NCBI GenBank assembly: GCA_964249755.1
Contig: CAXUDB010000002.1
Coordinates: 124,001 to 188,000, forward strand
Origin: Ilyomonas sp964249755
Lineage (GTDB): Bacteria; Bacteroidota; Bacteroidia; Chitinophagales; Chitinophagaceae
Length of the DNA: 64,000 nt
Direction: 5' to 3'
This document shows positions 15,943 to 22,721 of this stretch, piece after piece (the first letter of the stretch is position 1; every line of letters begins with the position of its first letter). A program made the translations under genes and the position numbers. Below the pieces are notes generated by a model. The model did not search any database. It was not told the DNA's origin and saw only the letters and a program-made list of their open reading frames with translations.

Positions 15943-17500
15943 ACAATCAAACAATCAAATGAACAGACAAAACATAAAAACGTTAGGCGAGTTAAAGAAA
16001 AGCGGTTATAAACCGAAGACAGTCAAAGAAGAAATCAGGGACAATCTTATTAAATGTATTCGCAGTAAAGAAAATCCGTTTACCGGTATTATGGGGTATG
16101 AAGACACGGTAATTCCTGATACGGAACGTGCGTTGTTAAGCCGTCACAACATCTTGTTTCTTGGACTGCGCGGGCAGGCAAAAACGCGTATGGCAAGACA
16201 AATGACCGACTTGCTGGATGAATACATCCCGGTAGTTGCCGGCAGCGAAGTGAATGATGATCCGTTACGTCCGTTGAGCAAATTTGCCAAAGACCAGATT
16301 GCAGAGTATGGTGATGAAACGCCCATAGAATGGATGCATAAAAGCGAGCGCTATGGTGAAAAATTGGCAACACCCGATGTTAGTGTTGCTGATTTAATCG
16401 GCGATATTGACCCGATCAAAGCAGCCAATTTGCGGCTTTCGTTTGCCGATGAAAGAGTGATTCATTATGGTATTATTCCGCGCAGCAATCGTGGCATTTT
16501 TGTCATCAATGAATTGCCCGATTTGCAGGCGCGCATCCAGGTGGCGTTGTTCAATATTTTGCAGGAAGGCGACATTCAGATTCGTGGCTTTAAGCTAAGA
16601 ATGCCGCTGGATATTCTGTTTGTCTTTACCGCAAACCCGGAAGATTATACCAATCGCGGCAGCATCGTTACGCCACTGAAAGACCGTATCGAAAGCCAGA
16701 TATTAACGCACTATCCGAAAGACATTGAAACCTCGCTGGCTATCACCGAACAGGAAGCCGATATACTGGACGAGCAAAAGCAAAAAGTAACCGTCAGCGA
16801 CCTGGCAAAACGCCTCATTGAACAGATTGCTTTTGAAGCCCGCAACAACGAATATGTAGATAAAAAAAGCGGTGTCAGTGCGCGTCTCACCATTGCTGCT
16901 TATGAGAACGCCGTGAGCAGTGCCGAACGCAGAGCCATCATTCACAATGAGAAGCAAACGCAGGTTTGGATCAGCGATTTAACAGGCGTTATTCCGGCTA
17001 TTACCGGTAAGATAGAATTGGTGTATGAAGGCGAGCAGGAAGGTCCTTACCAGGTAGCGGTAAACTTATTGGATAAGTCCATCCGCACACAGTTCTTATC
17101 TTATTTTCCCAATCCCGAATCGGGCAAGAAAAAGCGCAATACCGGCAAGGCTTCGCAGGCTGCCAAGGCAGAGGAAGAAAGCCCTTACAAAGCCATCACG
17201 CGCTGGTTTGATGCCGGCAACCATGTTGACCTTTTTGTTGACATGAAGGACGCGGAAAAGATTGCGGCTTTGTATAAAGTAGATGGCTTGTATGGCTTTA
17301 TCAAAAAGTATTTTCCAAACGCAAACGAAAAAGAAAATGCGTTGCTGATGGAGTTCGTATTGCATGGCTTATCAGCTTATTCGATGATCAGCAAGAAAAC
17401 AATTGAAGGAAAAATTCAGTTCAAAGATCTCATCGGCAGCATGATGAATCTGGGCCAAATGAATTTTGAAGAAGATGATTATACGGACGACTATAAGTGA
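15935..17500 (+). CDS. MoxR/ChlI-type AAA+ ATPase
   Basis: The 521-residue protein belongs to the magnesium-chelatase ChlI/MoxR group of AAA+ ATPases. It shows Walker A-like GLRGQAKTRMARQ (with Ala-Lys-Thr in place of Gly-Lys-Thr), Walker B in GIFVINELPDL, sensor 1 around FVFTANPEDYTNRG and an Arg-rich lid. A C-terminal extension contains a Lys-rich linker and a helical domain. It is expected to act with the VWA protein encoded at 14229 in a remodelling complex. The start may be 15935 or the ATG at 15959. A short inverted repeat follows the gene. Confidence 0.85.
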   Translation: MSKQSNNQMNRQNIKTLGELKKSGYKPKTVKEEIRDNLIKCIRSKENPFTGIMGYEDTVIPDTERALLSRHNILFLGLRGQAKTRMARQMTDLLDEYIPVVAGSEVNDDPLRPLSKFAKDQIAEYGDETPIEWMHKSERYGEKLATPDVSVADLIGDIDPIKAANLRLSFADERVIHYGIIPRSNRGIFVINELPDLQARIQVALFNILQEGDIQIRGFKLRMPLDILFVFTANPEDYTNRGSIVTPLKDRIESQILTHYPKDIETSLAITEQEADILDEQKQKVTVSDLAKRLIEQIAFEARNNEYVDKKSGVSARLTIAAYENAVSSAERRAIIHNEKQTQVWISDLTGVIPAITGKIELVYEGEQEGPYQVAVNLLDKSIRTQFLSYFPNPESGKKKRNTGKASQAAKAEEESPYKAITRWFDAGNHVDLFVDMKDAEKIAALYKVDGLYGFIKKYFPNANEKENALLMEFVLHGLSAYSMISKKTIEGKIQFKDLIGSMMNLGQMNFEEDDYTDDYK

Positions 17501-17570
17501 GAAGTGAAACGTGAGAGATGAAATAGTAAATGTAAAAATCTCACTATTCACTTCTCACCTCTCACTTCTT
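17496..17570 (+). repeat. Imperfect inverted repeat of GTGAGAAGTGA / TCACTTCTCAC words
   Basis: The left half (17496-17527) repeats GTGAGAAGTG-type words. The right half (17543-17570) carries ACTATTCACTTCTCACCTCT, complementary to it with a few gaps. It can fold into a long imperfect hairpin just after the AAA+ stop codon. It may act as a terminator or RNA-stabilising element. The same CACTTCTCAC word occurs alone at 14152-14161. Confidence 0.5.
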
Positions 17571-17611
17571 CGGTCTGATAATTGTCTTTCATTCCCTAAA
17601 ATCTTGACAGT

Positions 17612-17797
17612 ATGGAAGACAAAAACACAAAGGTGAACGAGCCTACCAAAGATGCCATGAAAGGCTACGACCCTACGGACAGAGACTTTCAGCGCACACC
17701 GGAAGATGTTGACGATATATCGAAATCGGAAAAAGAGGCGGCTGATAAAAACACGGAAGTCGCGAATACGGAGCCAAATAAAAGCAACATCAATTAG
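17612..17797 (+). CDS. Small acidic hypothetical protein (61 aa)
   Basis: This is a 61-residue, highly polar and probably disordered protein (MEDKNTKVNEPTKDAMKGYD ... NKSNIN). It lacks hydrophobic segments and I recognise no family. The compositional bias resembles small stress-related or linker proteins in Bacteroidota. A strong terminator follows at 17815. The coding call rests on a clean ATG, the even use of codons and its isolated transcription unit. Confidence 0.5.
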   Translation: MEDKNTKVNEPTKDAMKGYDPTDRDFQRTPEDVDDISKSEKEAADKNTEVANTEPNKSNIN

Positions 17798-17814
17798 CAA
17801 TTAAATTAGTAAAC

Positions 17815-17850
17815 AATAGCTGGTATCTGCAAAGGCACCAGCTATTTTAA
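17815..17850 (+). terminator. Terminator after the 61-aa gene
   Basis: AATAGCTGGT and ACCAGCTATT form a perfect 10-bp stem followed by T-rich sequence. Confidence 0.8.
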
Positions 17851-17860
17851 TATAACAATC

Positions 17861-18256
17861 ATGGAAGAAAAATTCAACGAATCAACACTCAATCGTCCGG
17901 AAGGCGAGCGCATCATCAATGCACCGTTTGTCGTATCTGATTTGCAGGCGCACATCAAGCAAATTACGGAAGAAGATGCTTATTTTACCAACGATAGAAA
18001 TGCCATCACATTATTCAAAGCGCATCATACAAGCGTATTGTTGGTGGCGCTGCGCAGCGGGGCCGAGATGAACGCACCTGACCCATCGGGCAAAGTGGGC
18101 ATTGCACAGGTATTCAGTGGCAGTCTAGATGTGGAAATAGAAGGCGATACTTCTACCGTAGACTCGCAGCAAATCATCAGTTTTCACAGCCACCTTGGCT
18201 ACCACATTGCAGCAAGGGAGGACACAATTTTCCTGCTCACGTTTTGCGATAAATAG
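17861..18256 (+). CDS. Cupin-fold protein
   Basis: The 131-residue product has the alternating strand pattern of a single cupin barrel: TSVLLVALRSGAEMNAPD, GIAQVFSGSLDVEIEGD and QQIISFHSHLGYHIAARED. A His is present in the second motif region, but the usual first-motif HxH is weak, so metal binding is uncertain. It may be a small binding protein for a sugar or aromatic ligand. Terminators lie on both sides, so it forms its own unit. Confidence 0.65.
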   Translation: MEEKFNESTLNRPEGERIINAPFVVSDLQAHIKQITEEDAYFTNDRNAITLFKAHHTSVLLVALRSGAEMNAPDPSGKVGIAQVFSGSLDVEIEGDTSTVDSQQIISFHSHLGYHIAAREDTIFLLTFCDK

Positions 18257-18274
18257 ACATCCATCTTTTACTGG

Positions 18275-18307
18275 AAAAGCCGCCATGAAGAGTTTTAGCG
18301 GCTTTTT
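18275..18307 (+). terminator. Terminator after the cupin gene
   Basis: AAAAGCCGC at 18275-18283 pairs with GCGGCTTTT at 18298-18306 and is followed by further T. Confidence 0.8.
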
Positions 18308-18358
18308 CAGTAATATAGCGTACACGTTAATGTCTTATATCACCCCTTTCTCTGTTTT

Positions 18359-18736
18359 GTGCTATTCAGGCGCTTCGCAATGTTATTGTCACCCAAGTTT
18401 ACTCCAATCATTTGCGCCTGATGCGGCTTATTTCTCTGTTTTACTCCTATCACCCGCGAAGGAATGGATTCCGGCGGTCATTTTACTCCATTCATAAGCT
18501 TCTGCATAGCTTCGGGCCGACAATTTACTCCCATCCGGCGCTCCGGATGCCATTCCGTTCACCAATTAACTCCATACAGAAGCGGCTGCATAGCTTCCGG
18601 CCGGAAATCTGCCTTATGCAGTAGCTTCTGCACTTCTTCCGGCCGGGAATCTGCCCCATTCCGGAGCGCCGGATGGTACTGCGGCCGAAATTTCTGTACC
18701 TGCCTCAACTGCTGCCGGCTGCCATTATTTTATTTT
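18359..18736. repeat. Degenerate 42-bp tandem repeat array upstream of carB
   Basis: The word ACTCC (from TTTACTCC or TTAACTCC) begins at 18401, 18443, 18485, 18527 and 18569, exactly 42 bases apart. The following units, at 18611 and 18653, keep the register with GCCTT/GCCCC. Other unit-wide words are CTTCTGCATAGCTTC, TTCCGGCCGG and AATCTGCC. About nine units can be laid out, diverging toward the ends. Overlapping open frames exist only because 42 is divisible by three. I see no coding gene between 18257 and 18827. Confidence 0.75.
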
Positions 18737-18803
18737 GCCGAAGGCATACGCCTTTGTGCGACTTATCTAAATCATAAACCTTTCCCTTTTCTCTTTTGCT
18801 ACC

Positions 18804-18811
18804 TACATTTG
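18804..18811 (+). promoter_or_regulatory. Putative -7 element (TACATTTG) of carB
   Basis: TACATTTG matches TAnnTTTG exactly, 16 bases before the carB ATG. The -33 region falls at the edge of the repeat array and has no clear TTTG. Confidence 0.45.
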
Positions 18812-18827
18812 CGCAATTTGTTTTTCT

Positions 18828-20474
18828 ATGCCAAAAGATACTTCCATTCAATCTGTACTTATTGTGGGTTCCGGTCCTATTGTTATTGGTCAGGCTTGCG
18901 AGTTTGATTATTCAGGCTCACAAGCCGCGCGAAGCCTGCGCGAAGAAGGCATCCGGGTGATCCTCATCAACAGCAACCCGGCTACCATAATGACCGACCC
19001 GATGATGGCAGATAAAGTGTATTTGCTGCCCTTAACCGTAGAAAGCATTGAGAAGATTTTAGAGGAGAACCAGATAGATGCCGTGCTGCCAACCATGGGC
19101 GGACAAACAGCGTTGAACCTTTGTAAAGAAGCCGATGAACTGGGCGTTTGGCAGAAGTATAACTGCCGCATGATTGGTGTGGATGTAGCTGCCATTGACC
19201 TGGCAGAAGACCGGGAACAGTTCCGGCAACTGATGGTGAAAATCGGGATTGCGGTAGCGCCCAGCCATGTTGCCAATTCTTTTTTGGAAGGGAAGGAGTT
19301 TGCGCAGCAGATTGGCTTTCCGTTAGTCATTCGTCCATCCTTCACCTTAGGCGGAACCGGCGGCGGTTTTGTGCATGATAAAACTGAGTTGGACGATGCG
19401 CTGAAGCGTGGTTTGGAAGCTTCGCCGATACATGAGGTTTTGGTAGAAAAAGCGGTGCTGGGCTGGAAGGAATTTGAGCTGGAATTGCTGCGCGACCAAA
19501 AAGATAACGTGGTGATTATTTGCACGGTTGAAAATGTGGACCCGATGGGCATTCATACCGGCGATTCAATAACCGTTGCACCCGCAATGACGCTGAGCGA
19601 TACTGCGTTCCAGGACATGCGAAACAAAGCGATGCTGATGATGCGCAGCCTTGGCAATTTTGCCGGTGGCTGTAATGTGCAGTTTGCCCAAAATCCTGAA
19701 ACGGAAGAACTGATTGCGGTGGAAATTAACCCGCGTGTAAGCCGCTCGTCGGCGCTGGCAAGCAAAGCCACGGGTTACCCGATTGCGAAAATTGCGGCAA
19801 AGCTGGCCATTGGTTATTCGCTGGATGAATTAAAGAACCAGATTACCCAAACCACTTCTGCCTATTTTGAACCGGCGCTTGACTATGTGATTGTAAAAGT
19901 GCCGCGCTGGAACTTCGATAAATTTAAAGGCGCGAACGATACGCTGGGCTTGCAGATGAAAAGCGTAGGAGAGGTGATGGCCATTGGCAGAAGCTTTACC
20001 GAAGCCATTCAGAAAGCTTGTCAGAGCTTAGAGAACGAAGCCGTTGGGTTGGGTTATTATGGAAAGAGCCTGATGAAGAGCGATGAGATTGTTGACTATA
20101 TCAGGGTGCCGAAGTGGGATAGAATCTTTCGCATCAAAGATGCGCTGATGCAGGGCGTAACCGTGAAGACGATTGTACAAGCTACGGGCATTGACCGCTG
20201 GTTTATTTACCAGATACAAAACATCTGCACCATTGAAAAAGAACTAAGCAAGTATTCGCTGGATAATTTGCCGTATGAACTTTTAAAAGAAGCCAAGAAA
20301 AACGGATTCAGCGATGAGCAGCTTGCTCGCATTCTGCGCTATGAATGCACCGATGAAGAAGTATATGAAAAGCGAAAAGCTTTAGGCATTACAAGGGTTT
20401 ATAAAATGGTAGATACCTGCAGTGCCGAGTTTGAAGCGAAGACGCCGTATTTTTATAGCACGTTTGAAGGGTAA
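18828..20474 (+). CDS. carB: Carbamoyl-phosphate synthase large chain, N-terminal half only
   Basis: The 548-residue product covers the carboxyphosphate-forming ATP-grasp half and the oligomerisation domain of CarB, which makes carbamoyl phosphate for arginine and pyrimidines. It shows GSGPIVIGQACEFDYSG at the start, GGQTALN, the ATP-grasp loop TLGGTGGGF, VEINPRVSRSSALASKATGY, and the ending YKMVDTCSAEFEAKTPYFY. Ordinary CarB continues here with a second, carbamate-phosphorylating half of about 400-500 residues. In this sequence a TAA follows and then a strong terminator, so no second half is encoded here. Natural split CarB exists in Aquifex and Methanocaldococcus. A separate C-terminal gene elsewhere is inferred. 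Confidence 0.92.
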   Translation: MPKDTSIQSVLIVGSGPIVIGQACEFDYSGSQAARSLREEGIRVILINSNPATIMTDPMMADKVYLLPLTVESIEKILEENQIDAVLPTMGGQTALNLCKEADELGVWQKYNCRMIGVDVAAIDLAEDREQFRQLMVKIGIAVAPSHVANSFLEGKEFAQQIGFPLVIRPSFTLGGTGGGFVHDKTELDDALKRGLEASPIHEVLVEKAVLGWKEFELELLRDQKDNVVIICTVENVDPMGIHTGDSITVAPAMTLSDTAFQDMRNKAMLMMRSLGNFAGGCNVQFAQNPETEELIAVEINPRVSRSSALASKATGYPIAKIAAKLAIGYSLDELKNQITQTTSAYFEPALDYVIVKVPRWNFDKFKGANDTLGLQMKSVGEVMAIGRSFTEAIQKACQSLENEAVGLGYYGKSLMKSDEIVDYIRVPKWDRIFRIKDALMQGVTVKTIVQATGIDRWFIYQIQNICTIEKELSKYSLDNLPYELLKEAKKNGFSDEQLARILRYECTDEEVYEKRKALGITRVYKMVDTCSAEFEAKTPYFYSTFEG

Positions 20475-20495
20475 GTGAGAAGATTTTGTTTAGAT

Positions 20496-20536
20496 AAAGA
20501 GGCTGCTGTTTGATAATAGCAGCCTCTTTATTTTTT
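20496..20536 (+). terminator. Terminator after carB N-terminal half
   Basis: AAAGAGGCTGCT (20496-20507) pairs perfectly with AGCAGCCTCTTT (20518-20529), followed by T-rich sequence. It overlaps the 3' end of the Uma2 remnant on the other strand. Confidence 0.85.
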
Positions 20537-21053
20537 GAAGATGGTGGTAAAGTCAAAATTGATTGCGCAATTATTGTTCAAAACAAATTCAGTTCGTTCA
20601 ACGCTTCTGTATAAATTATCAATGAGTTCAAATACTTCTACCGTTTTTTTACATAATCAACCATCAGGTAATATTTTACTCCGTTTTCCCTGTATAATTC
20701 AAACTTGATGTTCCTGTCTTTTTGGATGCTTTCTTGAGAGATGATTTCAGCAATTAGCACCGGCGGAAATTCCAAATAGTCGGTTTTTAGTTCGCCGCTA
20801 ACAATCATTAAATCCGGACGGACAACATTTGAAGCGTCAATCTTCCAATCAAGCTCTGTAAATGCAAAACAATTGCAGTTCTTATTATTGATTCCGGTTT
20901 TTGCCTGAAAAAAAGATTTCCCTGTGCATTATTATGTTGCCATTTAGCAGAAGGAAATAACTGATACGGATATCCATCAATCAGTTCCCAGTCTTCTTTC
21001 CACCGCGCATAATCGTCGTACGTGTATCGCGGCACTGGTATATTCTGGCTCAT
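20528..21053 (-). pseudogene. Uma2-family (DUF820) nuclease-like gene, frameshifted
   Basis: The start is intact (MSQNIPVPRYTYDDYARW ... ELIDGYPYQLFPSAKWQH). Between about 20880 and 20920 the frame shifts near a T-run. The conserved middle (TELDWKID, VVRPDLMIVSGELK, PPVLIAEIISQESIQKD, NGVKYYLMVDYVKK) then continues in another frame. A second shift occurs at the 7-T run near 20650, after which VEVFELID and the ending TTIFKK-stop appear. Uma2 proteins are PD-(D/E)XK-fold putative endonucleases, often mobile and multi-copy. Two separate shifts at homopolymers suggest decay, although sequencing error in homopolymers is an alternative. Confidence 0.75.
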
Positions 21054-21168
21054 GTTCGTATTGTCTTTACATGAACATAAATACAATAGCGTATGTACGG
21101 CTAACAATTCTACTCTCGCTTTTGCCCTAAATACATTTACTTTACTGCTTCACAATTTTCTTCTTTCT

Positions 21169-22044
21169 ATGCTGTATTCGATGACAGGCTATGGACGCGC
21201 GGAGCAAACAATTAACGACAAGACTTTTCTGGTGGAAGTGCGGAGCCTGAACGGAAAGCAATACGATATTCGCCTCAATTTGCCAACACTGTTAAAGCCA
21301 TATGAATTTGAAGTGCGAAGCATTTTAAATGAGGCCCTGTTGCGAGGTAGCATCGAGTGCACGATTTCCATTAAACAGAACGGTTCTGCCAAGCCGGTCG
21401 GCATTAATATTAACCTGATAAAAGCTTACTACGAGCCGGTGCAGCAAATGGCAGTTGAGTTGGGCTTAGGAACCGATAACATATTGAGCGCTCTATTAAA
21501 GTTGCCGGATGTGGTGGTGCCGAATACAGATATGCTAAGTGAAGACGACTGGAAGGGTTTTGAAACGGTATTAAGAACTGCAACCGGCGAATTAAACAAG
21601 CATCGTCAGGAAGAAGGAAAATCGCTGGAGGCTGATTTGCTGGAGCGCATTGACAATATTGAAACACAGGAGCAGAAAATTGTGGTGCTGGAACCCGAAC
21701 GCCGGCAGCGCATCCGCGAAGGACTGGTGAAAATATTAGAAGAGCATGTGGGTAAAGACAAATATGACCCCAACCGCATGGAACAGGAACTGATTTATTA
21801 TATCGAAAAAATAGACATCAGTGAAGAGCAGATACGGCTGAAAAACCATTGCGACTATTTTCGTCAAATTTTAAATGAAAAAGAAATCAGTAAAGGCAAG
21901 AAGCTGTCGTTTATTCTTCAGGAAATCGGGCGCGAGATCAATACCACTGGTTCTAAAGCCTATCATGCCGAGGTGCAGAAATGCGTGGTACTGATGAAGG
22001 ACGAGTTAGAAAAAGCGAAAGAGCAGATATTGAATGTATTGTAG
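21169..22044 (+). CDS. yicC: YicC family endoribonuclease
   Basis: The 291-residue protein carries the family hallmarks: N-terminal MTGYGRAEQTIND and a C-terminal block with EISKGKKLSFILQEIGREIN and TGSKAYHAEVQKCVVLMKDE. YicC-type proteins have been shown to be endoribonucleases that affect small-RNA stability. The open frame extends upstream to 21022, but that part is not conserved in character, so ATG 21169 is preferred. The gldH gene begins inside its last codons. Confidence 0.93.
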   Translation: MLYSMTGYGRAEQTINDKTFLVEVRSLNGKQYDIRLNLPTLLKPYEFEVRSILNEALLRGSIECTISIKQNGSAKPVGININLIKAYYEPVQQMAVELGLGTDNILSALLKLPDVVVPNTDMLSEDDWKGFETVLRTATGELNKHRQEEGKSLEADLLERIDNIETQEQKIVVLEPERRQRIREGLVKILEEHVGKDKYDPNRMEQELIYYIEKIDISEEQIRLKNHCDYFRQILNEKEISKGKKLSFILQEIGREINTTGSKAYHAEVQKCVVLMKDELEKAKEQILNVL

Positions 22045-22537
22045 CCGCCGGTTTACATTTGTAAAAATATTTCCGTTGAAAGTCTTTGCTTTGATCGTCC
22101 TTTTGTCTGCCGTGTTTGCTTCCTGCCAGCCAATTGATGTGTATGAGAAAACCGTTCCCTTTACTAAGCACGCCTGGAGCGATACTGAAAAACCTGCTTT
22201 TGATTTTACCATAACCGATACGGCTGCCCGCTATAATGTCTTTATTGTATTGCGCCATACCGATGCCTATCATTACAATAATTTGTGGATGAATATTACC
22301 ACCATCCCACCCGGTGATACCGCTCAGACCGTTCGGGCAAATTTGAAATTGGGAGACAATAAACAATGGCTGGGAAACAGCATCGATGATATTATAGAAC
22401 ATCGCATCTTGATTAACACCAATCCACTGCGTTTTAAAAAAGGCAATTACAAATTTATTATTCAGCAAATTATGCGGGAAAATCCGCTGCCGGATGTGTT
22501 GAATGCGGGGATAAGGGTTGAGAAGGCGGCGCTGTAG
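22034..22537 (+). CDS. gldH: Gliding motility lipoprotein GldH
   Basis: The 167-residue product has a signal sequence with lipobox (VFASC, Cys near residue 31) and the GldH pattern: VYEKTVPF, W..., FDFTITDTAARYNVFIVLRH, and NNLWMNIT. GldH is an outer-membrane-associated lipoprotein required for gliding and linked to the type IX secretion system in Flavobacterium. The ATG at 22034 overlaps the yicC end by 11 bases, suggesting translational coupling. T9SS use in this organism is supported by the sorting domain at 35795. The call is made on pattern, length and lipobox. Confidence 0.85.
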   Translation: MYCSRRFTFVKIFPLKVFALIVLLSAVFASCQPIDVYEKTVPFTKHAWSDTEKPAFDFTITDTAARYNVFIVLRHTDAYHYNNLWMNITTIPPGDTAQTVRANLKLGDNKQWLGNSIDDIIEHRILINTNPLRFKKGNYKFIIQQIMRENPLPDVLNAGIRVEKAAL

Positions 22538-22721
22538 CTTAAGCAACTCTGTCCATATAATCTATGGCTGGTACGATTTATCGGTTAAAAATATTCTTTC
22601 ATCGGTGCAGCGACTTTATATTAAAGCTTGTCCTAATTAAGTGTAAAAAAAAACTTTTAACGGTTTGTGTTCTCAATACACAAAGCCATTATTTTTACTT
22701 TTTAAATCTGCTTGTTTAATT

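Noticed and set aside
18195..18907. Two overlapping plus-strand open frames with 14-residue repeats (FTPF...SGRQ-like)
   Set aside because: They follow from the 42-bp DNA period, start without a plausible context, run into carB in another frame and show Cys/Ser/Arg-rich composition unlike real proteins here. I treat the region as non-coding repeat DNA.
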